57,446 bases of DNA from Myxococcota bacterium (GCA_017994695.1 JAGOKF010000017.1:1-57446); one strand, 5' to 3'; shown: positions 8,803 through 17,027, counted from the first letter of the stretch. Translations and numbers: made by a program. Notes: generated by a model from the letters alone, not told the origin.

Positions 8803-9276
8803 TCAGCGGGCCCGGACGAGGGCCGGCCCGCCCCGGGCATCGACCCGGACGGTGCCGCGGTAGTGGAGCCATTTCAACTGCAGGACGGCCTCGAGCGTCA
8901 TCTGGCCCCCCGCCTCCCAGAGGCTCCCCTCGACCACCCGGATGGTTCCCCGGCTTCCCAGGGCCTCGAAGGTGCAGGGCGGGGCCCCGTCCAGCAGGTA
9001 GCGTCCCCGGGGGGATTTCCAGGCCGGGAACCGGCAGGACTCCCCCGAGGCGACGTGCACCAGCACCACCACCGGCTGTCCCCGGGCGTCAGGTTCCACC
9101 CGGGCGTGGATCCGGGTGAAGAGGCGATCCTTGCCCGCGGGGTTGTGGGGGTGGGCCTCCAGCACCACGACCGGTCCCCGGAGCACGTGGTCCCCGGGGC
9201 CAGGGTCGGGCCTGCGGGCCTGGGCCGAGGAGACCGGGAGGATCAGCAGCAGCGCGATCCACAGGGGCGACTTCAT
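8803..9276 (-). CDS. Secreted protein of unknown function
   Basis: I do not recognise this 157-residue protein. It begins with a clear Sec signal peptide (MKSPLWIALLLILPVSSAQA, cleavage after AQA) and the remainder is beta-rich, with GPVVVLEAHPHNPAGKDRL and RVEPDARGQPVVVLVHVASG. Two Cys residues (ESCRF and APPCTF) could form a disulfide bond. The ATG at 9276 is chosen because it starts the signal peptide; the frame is open further upstream. It lies between lepB and a methyltransferase on the same strand, separated from lepB by about 120 bases, so it could be co-transcribed with the signal peptidase. Confidence 0.7.
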   Translation of the reverse strand: MKSPLWIALLLILPVSSAQARRPDPGPGDHVLRGPVVVLEAHPHNPAGKDRLFTRIHARVEPDARGQPVVVLVHVASGESCRFPAWKSPRGRYLLDGAPPCTFEALGSRGTIRVVEGSLWEAGGQMTLEAVLQLKWLHYRGTVRVDARGGPALVRAR

Positions 9277-9399
9277 CGGGAGTCCCCGCAAGAGGCGGCC
9301 GTTCGACGGGAGGGCGACGGGGGATATTTCCCGGCCGGGACCGCCCGCCGGGAAGGGGTTCCCGGGGCCGGGCAAACCGGGCTCCGGCCGGGCGGGGAG

Positions 9400-10365
9400 T
9401 CAGTGGATCGCCTGGAACCATCGCCCCGGGGGCCACCAGCGAACGAGCGCCTTCCCCTTCGTGTTCTCCACGGGCAGGAACCCCCAGTAGCGCCCGTCGC
9501 TGCTGTTGTCCCGGTTGTCCCCCATCACGAAGACGTACCCGTCGGGGACCACCACGTCCGGGACCCCGCCGTCCCCGGACCCGTCCATCGGCCAATCCGG
9601 GAGGTTGCGGCATCCGGCCCGGAGGTTGGCTTCGGTCTGGGCCAGGTGCTGGGTGACGAACTCCACGCCGCCCAGGCGCTCCCGCTGGCGCTGGCACTGG
9701 CACCGGGCCAGCGTGGCGTCGTCGCAGGGACCCGCCGGGCCCAGCACCTCGACCGGCACGGCCTCCCCGTTGATGTAGAGGCGGTTGTCCTGGAGCCGCA
9801 CCCGGTCCCCGGCCACGGCGACCACCCGCTTGATGAAGTCCTTGCCGTGGTCCTCCCCGGGGCCGGGGTACTCGAAGACCGCGATCTCCCCCCGCCGGGG
9901 GGACCGGCCCTCGACGATCCGGTAGTGGGTGAAGGGGATTCGCAGTCCATAGAGGAACTTGTGGACGAAGAGGTGGTCCCCCACCTGGAGCGTCGGGATC
10001 ATCGACCCCGTGGGGATCTTGAAGGCCTCGAACAGGAAGGCCCGGATCAGCAGGGCCAGCAGGACGGCCCCTCCCAGGGACCGGAGGCTTTCCAGGAACG
10101 ATGCCTTCTTCAGCACCGGGTGATGCTGCTTCAGGTCGGCCTGGACCGCCGCGGCCGCCTTCGCCAGGGGCCCCTCCTCGGAGGCCTTCAGGGCCTCTTC
10201 CAGGGCCTTCAGGTGGTCCGCGAATCTTTTGCGATCGGCCTCGGCCAGGCGCCCCCCGCGGTACTTCAGGATCTGGGAGGCCTCCTTCCACAGTTTCCGG
10301 GCCTCTCGAAACGTCGGACTCGCCAAGGATTCCCCCCGTTGGCATCGGAGGGGGACATTACCCAC
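9400..10365 (-). CDS. lepB: Signal peptidase I
   Basis: The 321-residue protein removes signal peptides from exported proteins at the inner membrane. All catalytic boxes are present: IPTGSMIPTL with nucleophile Ser at about 121, RRGEIAVFEYP, KDFIKRVVAVAGD with the general base Lys at about 179, and GDNRDNSSDGRYWG. One membrane helix lies just before the Ser (about 97-115). The first 85 residues form a charged, Ala/Glu/Lys-rich helical extension absent from most LepB proteins. The annotated start is GTG; a TTG at codon 14 preceded by a G-rich tract is an alternative. The insert between the Lys and GDN boxes is long and holds four Cys residues. Confidence 0.95.
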   Translation of the reverse strand: MGNVPLRCQRGESLASPTFREARKLWKEASQILKYRGGRLAEADRKRFADHLKALEEALKASEEGPLAKAAAAVQADLKQHHPVLKKASFLESLRSLGGAVLLALLIRAFLFEAFKIPTGSMIPTLQVGDHLFVHKFLYGLRIPFTHYRIVEGRSPRRGEIAVFEYPGPGEDHGKDFIKRVVAVAGDRVRLQDNRLYINGEAVPVEVLGPAGPCDDATLARCQCQRQRERLGGVEFVTQHLAQTEANLRAGCRNLPDWPMDGSGDGGVPDVVVPDGYVFVMGDNRDNSSDGRYWGFLPVENTKGKALVRWWPPGRWFQAIH

Positions 10366-10479
10366 CCGGGGCCGCGGATGTCAAACCGCCCGGATCTTCC
10401 GGTTCCCGGAAAGACCGGGACGGCGAGGAACGGCCCTGGGGCCACCGGCGTGGCTTCGGCGACGAAGGCGGGCTTCCGT

Positions 10480-10508
10480 TTGGCAGTCGCCTCCCCGGCG
10501 GATAGACT
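10480..10508 (+). promoter_or_regulatory. Promoter of the amidase gene, apparently leaderless
   Basis: TTGGCA (10480-10485) and TAGACT (10503-10508) are 17 bases apart. Transcription would start about seven bases further on, at or next to the ATG at 10516, leaving no room for a ribosome-binding site. Confidence 0.55.
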
Positions 10509-10515
10509 GGCGGGC

Positions 10516-11364
10516 ATGGACGGCTCCCGATCCCGAGTCCCGCCACCGTGGGGATCCGGTCGCTTCCGGCCCGCCCTGATCGCGGCATGCCTGCTGGTTT
10601 CGGCGGGCCTTCCGGCCCGGGCGTCCCCCCCGGCGGTGGCGGCGGATCCGGCACACCGCCCCCTGCGGGTGGTGCTGGACCCCGGGCACGGGGGCCTGTC
10701 GAACGGCGCGGTGGGCGTGGCCGGGATCCCCGAAAAGCGCCTGACGCTGCAACTGGCCTTGCTGGTCCGGGACCTGCTGGCCCAGGAGCCTGGCATCGAG
10801 GTGGTGATGACCCGGGACCAGGACGTGGACGTGGACCTCGCCGCCCGCCCCCGCGTGGGGCAGCCGGCGGACCTCTTCGTGAGCCTCCACCTGAACGCCG
10901 CGCCGTCGGCCCAGCCCCGGGGCATCGAGACCTACTTCCTCGGGCCCGCCAGCGATCCGGGGGCCTCCCAGGTGGCCGAGCGGGAGAACGCCGAGGCCGT
11001 GGACCCCGGTCCCCTGGCGGAGGACACCGACGTGGCGGAGATCCTGGCGGACCTGTGGCGGGTCGGGGTCCAGATGCGATCGGCCCACCTGGCCCAGGAA
11101 GTCCAGCAGGGCATGGCCCGGGCCGTTCCGGGGGCGGTCAACCGGGGTGTCCGCCAGGCCAACTTCGCGGTCCTTCGCCTGTCGCCCGTTCCGGCCATCG
11201 TGGTGGAGGCGGGCTTCCTGACCCATCCCCAGGAGGGAAGGCGGCTGGCCGACCCGTCCTACCTGGGCCGGCTGGCCCGGGGCATCGCCCGGGGGATCCT
11301 GCGCTATGCCGGCGCCACCGCCCGGGAGCGCCAGGCGATGACGACCGGCCGTCAGTCCCCCTGA
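10516..11364 (+). CDS. N-acetylmuramoyl-L-alanine amidase (Amidase_3 family)
   Basis: The 282-residue zinc amidase cleaves the bond between MurNAc and the peptide stem of peptidoglycan. The expected ligands are visible: VVLDPGHGG (first His), EKRLTLQLA (Glu), LFVSLHLNA (second His) and VVEAGFLTHP (catalytic Glu). A signal peptide is present (FRPALIAACLLVSAGLPARA), so it acts in the periplasm. An insert between the second His and the last Glu (about residues 150-210) resembles the regulatory helix that keeps AmiA/B/C inactive until divisome activators bind. No LysM or AMIN domain is present. The gene ends 13 bases inside the convergent hflX gene. Confidence 0.95.
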   Translation: MDGSRSRVPPPWGSGRFRPALIAACLLVSAGLPARASPPAVAADPAHRPLRVVLDPGHGGLSNGAVGVAGIPEKRLTLQLALLVRDLLAQEPGIEVVMTRDQDVDVDLAARPRVGQPADLFVSLHLNAAPSAQPRGIETYFLGPASDPGASQVAERENAEAVDPGPLAEDTDVAEILADLWRVGVQMRSAHLAQEVQQGMARAVPGAVNRGVRQANFAVLRLSPVPAIVVEAGFLTHPQEGRRLADPSYLGRLARGIARGILRYAGATARERQAMTTGRQSP

Positions 11365-12989
11365 CCCAGCAGGGCCCCGATCCTTCGCCGCACGGGTTCC
11401 AGCGTCCGGGCGTCCTTCGCGCAGCAGGGAATGCCCCCGAGATCCTCTGCGAGTTGTTGCAGGCGATCGGGATCCCGGACCCGATCCGCCTGGTTCAGCA
11501 GCAGCAGGACCGGCCGGCGGTCCAGTTCCCACTCCCGCAGGATGCGCCGGACCGAGGCCACCTGTTCCTCCAGGTGGGGGTCGGCCACGTCGGCCACCAG
11601 CAGCAGCGCACGGGCCTCCCGGACCTCCTCCAGGGTCGCCCGGAAGGCCCCCTCCAGTTCCGCCGGGAGATCCCGGATGAACCCCACGGTGTCGGCCAGC
11701 AGCACCTCGCTCCCCTCCTCCAGCCAGGTCCGGCGCACCGTCGGGTCCAGCGTCGCGAAGAGCCGGTCCTCCGCCGGCACGCTGGCCCCGGTCAGGGTGT
11801 TGAACAGCGTGCTCTTGCCGGCGTTGGTGTAGCCCACCAGGGCGACCAGGGGCACCCGGGCCTCCTGCCTGCGACGCCGGGTCTCGTGGCGACGGCCGGC
11901 GAGTTCCTCCAGGCGCTTCTCCAGCAGGCGGATCCGGTCCCGGGCCCGGCGCCTCTCCATCTCGAGGCGGGTCTCCCCGGGACCCTGGGCCCCGATGCCG
12001 CCGGTCAGCCGGGAAAGGGCGTCGTCCTTCTCCGACAGGCGGGGCAGGTTGTATCGCAACTGGGCCAGTTCCACCTGGAGCCGACCCTCGGGACTCCGGG
12101 CATGGCGGGCGAAGATGTCGAGGATCAACTGGTTCCGGTCGATCACCCGGACCTCGGTGACCTGGGCGATGGAACGCTGCTGGGACGGGGTGAGGGGCCG
12201 GCCGAACACCAGCAGGTCCACGCCCTTCATCAGGCCGGTCATCGCCAGTTCCCGGACCATGCCCTTGCCGACCAGGAAGGTGGGGTCGGGCCTCGCCCGG
12301 CGCTGGACCGCGGTGTGGACCACCACGAGGCCCGCGGTCCGGCAAAGGGACCGGAGTTCCGCGGTCTCCCAGTCCACGTCGGTCCGGGAATCCAGGACCG
12401 GCAGCACCACGATCGCCGCGTCCCGGACCCCGGGAACCCCCCGGTGTCGCAGGGCTCCGGTGGTCCGCCGGATCTCCTCCTCCAGTTCGCGGATCCGGTG
12501 GGCGAAATCCCCCGGAAGGGCATTGGCGTAGCGGACCGGTTCCACCTCCCAGAGGCGGCCCTCGCGGTTGTCGGGGAGCAGCCGGGCGACCTCCACCTTG
12601 GGCATCGCGCCGCTGCCCTGGGGCATCACGGCGACCAGGGCATCCAGGGACATCATCCGCAGCGTTTCCAGGTCCGCTTCCAGGTTCCCCTGGCCGTCGG
12701 GCCGGGCATGGACCAGGCGCAGGCCTCCCAGGCGTCCCGGACCCACCCGCTGGCGGGCCCACCGGGGCACCAGGAGGCGCACCGCGTCCCCGACCACCAC
12801 CTCCTGGACCCCGCCCCGGCGGTCCACCAGGCATCCGACTCTTCGCCCGGTGGCCTCCACGGCCTCCTGGAGGGCCATCGCGAAGGAGGGGGTCACCGCG
12901 GACTCGGCCCCGGCTCCCCGGTCCGCCAGGCGTTCCAGCAGGCGCAGGGTCGCCGGCCGCAGCCCCAGCAGGTTCCCCGAGACCTTCAC
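11352..12989 (-). CDS. hflX: GTPase HflX, long form
   Basis: HflX binds and splits stalled or stress-inactivated ribosomes. The 545-residue protein has the HflX signature region (GPGETRLEMERRR, LEKRLEELAGRR) and a GTPase domain with GYTNAGKSTLFN, DPTVRRTW and DTVGFIRDLP. It is longer than the E. coli protein because of an N-terminal domain of about 150 residues seen in some long HflX proteins. The start is a GTG overlapping the TGA of the upstream NtrC gene (GTGA), so HflX production is coupled to that two-component system. Its 3' end overlaps the convergent amidase gene. Confidence 0.95.
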   Translation of the reverse strand: MKVSGNLLGLRPATLRLLERLADRGAGAESAVTPSFAMALQEAVEATGRRVGCLVDRRGGVQEVVVGDAVRLLVPRWARQRVGPGRLGGLRLVHARPDGQGNLEADLETLRMMSLDALVAVMPQGSGAMPKVEVARLLPDNREGRLWEVEPVRYANALPGDFAHRIRELEEEIRRTTGALRHRGVPGVRDAAIVVLPVLDSRTDVDWETAELRSLCRTAGLVVVHTAVQRRARPDPTFLVGKGMVRELAMTGLMKGVDLLVFGRPLTPSQQRSIAQVTEVRVIDRNQLILDIFARHARSPEGRLQVELAQLRYNLPRLSEKDDALSRLTGGIGAQGPGETRLEMERRRARDRIRLLEKRLEELAGRRHETRRRRQEARVPLVALVGYTNAGKSTLFNTLTGASVPAEDRLFATLDPTVRRTWLEEGSEVLLADTVGFIRDLPAELEGAFRATLEEVREARALLLVADVADPHLEEQVASVRRILREWELDRRPVLLLLNQADRVRDPDRLQQLAEDLGGIPCCAKDARTLEPVRRRIGALLGQGD

Positions 12990-14368
12990 TCGTCCTTCCC
13001 CAGCCCGTATTCCTTCAGTTTGTAGAGCAGCGCCCGATGGCTGATCTCCAGCAGGCGGGCCGCCCGGGTGCGGTTGCCCCCGGTGGCCTCCAGGGCCTGG
13101 AGGATCAGGTGCCGCTCCAGCGTCCGGGCGTTCCGCTTCACCGAGAGCCCGGCCAGGGGGAGCATCGATCGGGGTCCGGGGCCCTGAACCTCCCGGGTCA
13201 GTTGTTCCGGCAGGGCCTCCTCGGTCACCTCGCCCCCGTCCGACAGCACCACCGCCCGCTCCACCAGGTTCTCCAGTTCCCGGACGTTCCCCGGCCAGGA
13301 ATAGGCCATCAGGGCCCGCATGGCCCCGTGGGTGAATCCCCCGCCGCAGTCCCGGAGACCCAGGCGGTCCCGGGTCCGCTGGAGGAAGAACTCGGCCAGG
13401 GCCGGGATGTCCTCGGGACGGTCCCGGAGGGGAGGGATGTGGATCGGCAGCACGTTCAGCCGGTAGAAGAGGTCCTCCCGGAACCGCCCCGTGGCGATTT
13501 CCGCCGAGAGATCCCGAGAGGTGGCGGCGATGACCCGGACATCGACGTGGATGGACCGGACGTCCCCCACCCGCCGGATCTCGGACTCCTGGAGGAAGCG
13601 GAGGATCTTCACCTGGAGGGACACCGGCAGCTCCCCGACCTCGTCCAGGAACAGGGTGCCGCCGTTGGCGGTCTCGATGAGCCCCTTCTTGTTCCCCACG
13701 GCGTCGGTGAAGGCCCCCCGGACGTGGCCGAAGAACTCGCTCTCCATCAGTCCCTCGGGGATCGCCCCGCAGTTGACCGCCACGAAGGGGTGGCGCGCCC
13801 TGGGGGACGAATCGTGGACGAAGCGGGCCAGCACCTCCTTGCCGGTCCCGGACTCGCCGGTCAGCAGCACGGTGGTCCGGTAGGAGGCGATCCGGGCGGC
13901 GGTGGCCAGGACCCGCTTCATCGCGTCGGATCGGGCGATCACCTGGGGCACGCCTCCCCCTTTCCCGACCCGGGACCGGAGTTCCAGGTTCTCCCGGCGC
14001 AGTTGCTCCCGCTCGACGGCCTTCCGGAGGCAAAGGAGCACCTCCTCGCTCTGGAACGGCTTGCTGATGTAGTCGTAGGCACCGGCCCGGAGGGCCTCGA
14101 CGGCCGTGTCCTGGCTACCGTAGGCCGTCATCACGATCACGGTCAGCAGGATCCCCCGCTGCTTGAGAGCCTGCAGGAAGGCCATCCCGTCCATGCCGGG
14201 CATCTTCAGGTCGCAGAGGCACAGGTCGAAGCGGCTCCGTTGCAGCAGGTCCAGGGCGTCCTCGGCCGAGGCGCAGGTGGTCACCTGGTAGCCCGCCCGG
14301 GAGAGGACCACCAGCAGCATCTGGAGGAATCCGGGCTCGTCGTCGATGACCAGGACCCTCAGGCTCAT
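12986..14368 (-). CDS. NtrC-family sigma-54 response regulator with GAFTDA loop
   Basis: The 460-residue protein has a receiver domain (LVIDDEP, phosphoacceptor Asp53 in LCDLKMPG, Lys in SKPF), an AAA+ domain with Walker A GESGTGKE at about 171-178, GGTLFLDEVGELP and the R-finger region RFREDLFYRLNVLP, and a Fis-type HTH (NRTRAARLLEISHRALLYKL). The loop that contacts sigma-54 is GAFTDA at 218-223 instead of GAFTGA. It is followed 19 bases upstream by its kinase gene and overlaps hflX downstream, forming a kinase-regulator-hflX operon. Confidence 0.95.
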   Translation of the reverse strand: MSLRVLVIDDEPGFLQMLLVVLSRAGYQVTTCASAEDALDLLQRSRFDLCLCDLKMPGMDGMAFLQALKQRGILLTVIVMTAYGSQDTAVEALRAGAYDYISKPFQSEEVLLCLRKAVEREQLRRENLELRSRVGKGGGVPQVIARSDAMKRVLATAARIASYRTTVLLTGESGTGKEVLARFVHDSSPRARHPFVAVNCGAIPEGLMESEFFGHVRGAFTDAVGNKKGLIETANGGTLFLDEVGELPVSLQVKILRFLQESEIRRVGDVRSIHVDVRVIAATSRDLSAEIATGRFREDLFYRLNVLPIHIPPLRDRPEDIPALAEFFLQRTRDRLGLRDCGGGFTHGAMRALMAYSWPGNVRELENLVERAVVLSDGGEVTEEALPEQLTREVQGPGPRSMLPLAGLSVKRNARTLERHLILQALEATGGNRTRAARLLEISHRALLYKLKEYGLGKDE

Positions 14369-14387
14369 CTCCTCCTCCCCGGGGATG

Positions 14388-15881
14388 CTACCACGAGCCC
14401 GGTTCCTCGGCCTCGGCCGCCTCCCAGAGGTGCACCTGGAACACGGCTCCCCGGTCCGGGGCGTTGCCGGCGGTGATGTCGCCTCCGTACACCTGGAGGA
14501 TCTGGGCGCAGATGGCCAGCCCGAGTCCGGTCCCTTCCCCCGGCGGCTTGGTGCTGAAGAAGGGGTCGAAGACCCGGGCCAGGGCTTCCTCGGGGATTCC
14601 CGGTCCCGTGTCCCGGACCTCGATCTCGATCCGTCGCCCCTCCCGCCGGGCGGTGGTCGTCAGGACCCCCCGGCCGTCCATCGCGTCGGCGGCGTTCATC
14701 CAGAGGTTCAGCAGCACCTGCTGCAACTGGGAGGGGCGGATCTCGACCCAGAGGGGGTCCGCGGGGAGGTGGGTCCGCAGGTCGATCCCGCCGAACTTCT
14801 TGTGGGATCGGACCAGGTTGCGGACGCCGTCCAGGCAGGCCTTCACCTCGGCCCGGGCCCCCTCCTCCCGGCTCGGACGGGCGAAGTCCAGGAGGTCCCG
14901 CAGGATCCCGTGCACCCGGAGGATCGAGGCGTGCACCTGCCCCGCGAATTCCTTCGTCTGGGCCGGGTCGTTGGCCCCGTCCCGCAGGATCTCGGACAGG
15001 CCCAGGGCGATGCCGATGGGGTTCCCGATCTCGTGGGCGATCCCGGCGGCCAATTGGCCCACCGAGGCCAGTTTCTCCGCCTGGATCAGGCGCCCCTTGG
15101 CCCCCCGGAGGTCCGCCCGGATCCGCTCCAGTTCGTCGGCGACCCGGTCGGCCCGGCGCCGTTCCTCGGCCAGTCGCTTCGACAGGTCGTCCAGCGACCG
15201 GGACAGGAGGACCATGTCCCCCACGTCGTCCTCCCCCTGCCAGAGGGTCCGCCGGCGAACCCGGGACGCGGCCGCCGACACGGGACGCACGATCAGGAAG
15301 TAGCCTGCCACCAGGCCCCCCAGGACCCCCAGTGCCGCGACCAGCAGGCTGTAGAGGAGCACCAGGGTCCAGACCGACGGGGGCGACGGGGAGCGGAGCA
15401 CCTGCTCCATCACCAGCAGGCTGGGACGGGTCCCCGGGGCGTCCAGGCGCACCAGGGCCATCCAGGCTCTCCCCGTCATCGCCCTTCCTGGAGGCGGTTC
15501 CTCTGGCGAAGTGAGGGGAACCCGGGCCAGGGCCTCCCCGGACAGGAAGGCCTCCACCGCCAGGTCCAGGGGAACCCCCGCCCGCCGGGCCTCCTCGGGG
15601 AACTCGGGCCTTCCCGGCTCGGTGGACAGCAGCCGGACCGAGATCCCCTCCAGGGACCGGGAGAGGTCCCGGACCCAGTCAGTCCACCGGCTCGCGTCGG
15701 CCGGGGCCCGGGCGGCGGCAAGCCGAGCCCTGGAAAGCACGACCTCCCCCTCGGACCGTTCCAGGCGGGGCATCCAGAGGTCCCGGAGAATGGGGATCAG
15801 CACGGCCCCCGACAGCGTGGTCGCGAACAGGACGACCAGCAGCAGCCGGCCCCGGATGCCCATGGAGGAGAGGACTTTCAC
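14388..15881 (-). CDS. Membrane sensor histidine kinase, NtrB-like
   Basis: The 497-residue kinase pairs with the regulator encoded 19 bases downstream. It has a membrane helix at about 11-31, a periplasmic sensor domain of roughly 140 residues without a recognisable fold, a second helix at about 171-198, a HAMP-like linker and coiled coil, then the H-box AHEIGNPIG (His283). The ATPase domain shows the N-box LLNLWMNAADAM, DTGPGIP, and GEGTGLGLAI. The signal is unknown. An ATG inside codon 7 is an alternative start. Confidence 0.93.
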   Translation of the reverse strand: MKVLSSMGIRGRLLLVVLFATTLSGAVLIPILRDLWMPRLERSEGEVVLSRARLAAARAPADASRWTDWVRDLSRSLEGISVRLLSTEPGRPEFPEEARRAGVPLDLAVEAFLSGEALARVPLTSPEEPPPGRAMTGRAWMALVRLDAPGTRPSLLVMEQVLRSPSPPSVWTLVLLYSLLVAALGVLGGLVAGYFLIVRPVSAAASRVRRRTLWQGEDDVGDMVLLSRSLDDLSKRLAEERRRADRVADELERIRADLRGAKGRLIQAEKLASVGQLAAGIAHEIGNPIGIALGLSEILRDGANDPAQTKEFAGQVHASILRVHGILRDLLDFARPSREEGARAEVKACLDGVRNLVRSHKKFGGIDLRTHLPADPLWVEIRPSQLQQVLLNLWMNAADAMDGRGVLTTTARREGRRIEIEVRDTGPGIPEEALARVFDPFFSTKPPGEGTGLGLAICAQILQVYGGDITAGNAPDRGAVFQVHLWEAAEAEEPGSW

Positions 15882-15944
15882 GGGACAAGGATACGGGCGG
15901 CGTCGCCCCGGGACAACCGGGGGCCCCAGCGGTGCCGAGGATGC

Positions 15945-16490
15945 CTACTGTTTCGCCGAGTGGTGGGGGCACTGGCCCCCGTGGCTGCACTTGCAGCGGC
16001 CGTCCTTCTTGCAGGGGCAGTCCTTGCAGGCGGCGCAGGCCTTGCCGTCCTTGCAGGGGCAGGTCCCGTCCTTCTTGCAGGGGCAGTCCTTGCAGCCGCC
16101 GGCCGTGCCGGCCTTGCCGTCCTTGCCGTCCTTGCAGGGGCAGGTGCCGTCCTTCTTGCAAGGGCAGTCCTTGCAGGCGGCGCAGGGCTTGCCGTCCTTG
16201 CAGGGACAGGTTCCGTCCTTCTTGCAGGGGCAATCCTTGCAGCCCTCGCAGGCGGGAACCGGGTCGCTTCCCTGGGCCGCCGCCGCAGGACAGCCTCCCG
16301 CACCCTGGCCGCAGGTCCCCTCGCCAGCGGCCTTCGCATGGGGACATCCCCCTTCCGGCGCCCCGAAGACCGCCGGGGCGTCCTTTCCTGCCTTGGCGCC
16401 GCAGCCGCACCCCTCGCAGGCGTCGCTCCGGCCCGGAGTGGCCATCACGAGGAGAAACGCAATTCCCAGACCCAGGATCGTCGATTTCAT
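15945..16490 (-). CDS. Exported Cys-rich metallothionein-like repeat protein
   Basis: The 181-residue protein has a signal peptide (MKSTILGLGIAFLLVMATPGRSDA) followed by about 30 Cys residues. Four copies of CKDCPCKKDG-[T/R]-C-[P/K]-C follow one another, joined by CKDGK linkers; the Cys spacing C-x2-C-x-C-x5-C-x-C recalls metallothioneins. His residues appear near both ends (GGCPHAK, CSHGGQCPHH). A role in binding metal ions in the periplasm or outside the cell is inferred, not shown. The gene stands alone after the kinase operon, with its own promoter and a hairpin covering the ribosome site. No homologue comes to mind with this exact repeat. Confidence 0.85.
   Translation of the reverse strand: MKSTILGLGIAFLLVMATPGRSDACEGCGCGAKAGKDAPAVFGAPEGGCPHAKAAGEGTCGQGAGGCPAAAAQGSDPVPACEGCKDCPCKKDGTCPCKDGKPCAACKDCPCKKDGTCPCKDGKDGKAGTAGGCKDCPCKKDGTCPCKDGKACAACKDCPCKKDGRCKCSHGGQCPHHSAKQ
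16001..16243 (-). repeat. Four in-gene tandem repeats of about 66 bp
   Basis: The plus-strand word CCGTCCTTCTTGCA recurs starting near 16000, 16066, 16147 and 16213. Steps are 66, 81 and 66 bases; the middle step contains an extra 15 bases (five codons). All steps are multiples of three, so copy-number changes would keep the frame. Confidence 0.85.
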
Positions 16491-16495
16491 GGTCG

Positions 16496-16512
16496 CCTCT
16501 TTCGAAAAGAGG
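16496..16512 (-). promoter_or_regulatory. Hairpin enclosing the ribosome site of the Cys-rich gene
   Basis: CCTCTTT and AAAGAGG form a perfect 7-bp stem with a 3-base loop directly before the ATG. The AGAGG that would be the Shine-Dalgarno sequence, five bases from the ATG, lies in the stem. Confidence 0.55.
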
Positions 16513-16517
16513 AGGGA

Positions 16518-16548
16518 ATTCTAGCGGAAGCCCCCCCGTCGCTGTCAA
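16518..16548 (-). promoter_or_regulatory. Promoter of the Cys-rich gene with a 19-base spacer
   Basis: Read on the minus strand, TTGACA (16548-16543) and TAGAAT (16523-16518) are near consensus but 19 bases apart. A spacer this long is typical of promoters that need MerR-type activators, many of which sense metals. Confidence 0.55.
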
Positions 16549-16649
16549 ACGGCCGGAGCGATCCCCGAACCCGTTGGCCGCTCCCCTCTGTCCCGTCCGT
16601 GGTCCAGCCTGGGCCCCGGAGTCCGTTTCGGCGGGCCGGAATCTGCCAT

Positions 16650-16677
16650 TTGACACGCTGGGGATTTTCACTACAAT
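16650..16677 (+). promoter_or_regulatory. Promoter of the rplU-rpmA-obgE operon
   Basis: TTGACA (16650-16655) and TACAAT (16672-16677) are separated by 16 bases, giving a start about 30 bases before rplU. Confidence 0.7.
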
Positions 16678-16712
16678 CAGCCCTCCGTTCGGGTGGTGGT
16701 CGGAGGACCGAC

Positions 16713-17027
16713 ATGTACGCAGTGATTCAGACCGGTGGAAAGCAGTACCGCGTGGCCCCGGGGGACGTGATCGAGGTCGAGAAGCTCCCGGTGGACGAGG
16801 GGGCCGAGGTGACCTTCGACCAGGTCCTGCTGGTGGGGTCCGAGAGCGAGACCCGGGTGGGGCAGCCCCTGCTCCAGGGCGCCAGGGTGTTGGCCCGGGT
16901 CGTGAAGAACGGCCGGGCGCCGAAGGTCCTGGTGTTCAAGATCAAGCGGCGCAAGAACTACCGTCGGAAGCAGGGACATCGCCAGGCGTTCACCCGCCTG
17001 AGCATCCAGGACATCCAAGTGGGGTAG
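16713..17027 (+). CDS. rplU: 50S ribosomal protein L21
   Basis: The 104-residue protein matches L21 along its length: MYAVIQTGGKQYRV at the start, KVLVFKIKRRKNYRRKQGHRQ split here as KVLVFKIKRRKNYRR and KQGHRQ, and a final TRLSIQDIQV. L21 binds 23S rRNA domain III. It is the first gene of the usual L21-L27-ObgE operon and is preceded by CGGAGG. Confidence 0.98.
   Translation: MYAVIQTGGKQYRVAPGDVIEVEKLPVDEGAEVTFDQVLLVGSESETRVGQPLLQGARVLARVVKNGRAPKVLVFKIKRRKNYRRKQGHRQAFTRLSIQDIQVG

Noticed and set aside
11352-11364. Overlap of amidase and hflX 3' ends as a sign of a wrong stop
   Set aside because: Both proteins have complete C-termini; a 13-base convergent overlap is acceptable.
16001-16243. 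Regular repeats that could suggest a CRISPR array
   Set aside because: They are in-frame repeats of a Cys-rich coding sequence, with spacers that encode conserved linkers.
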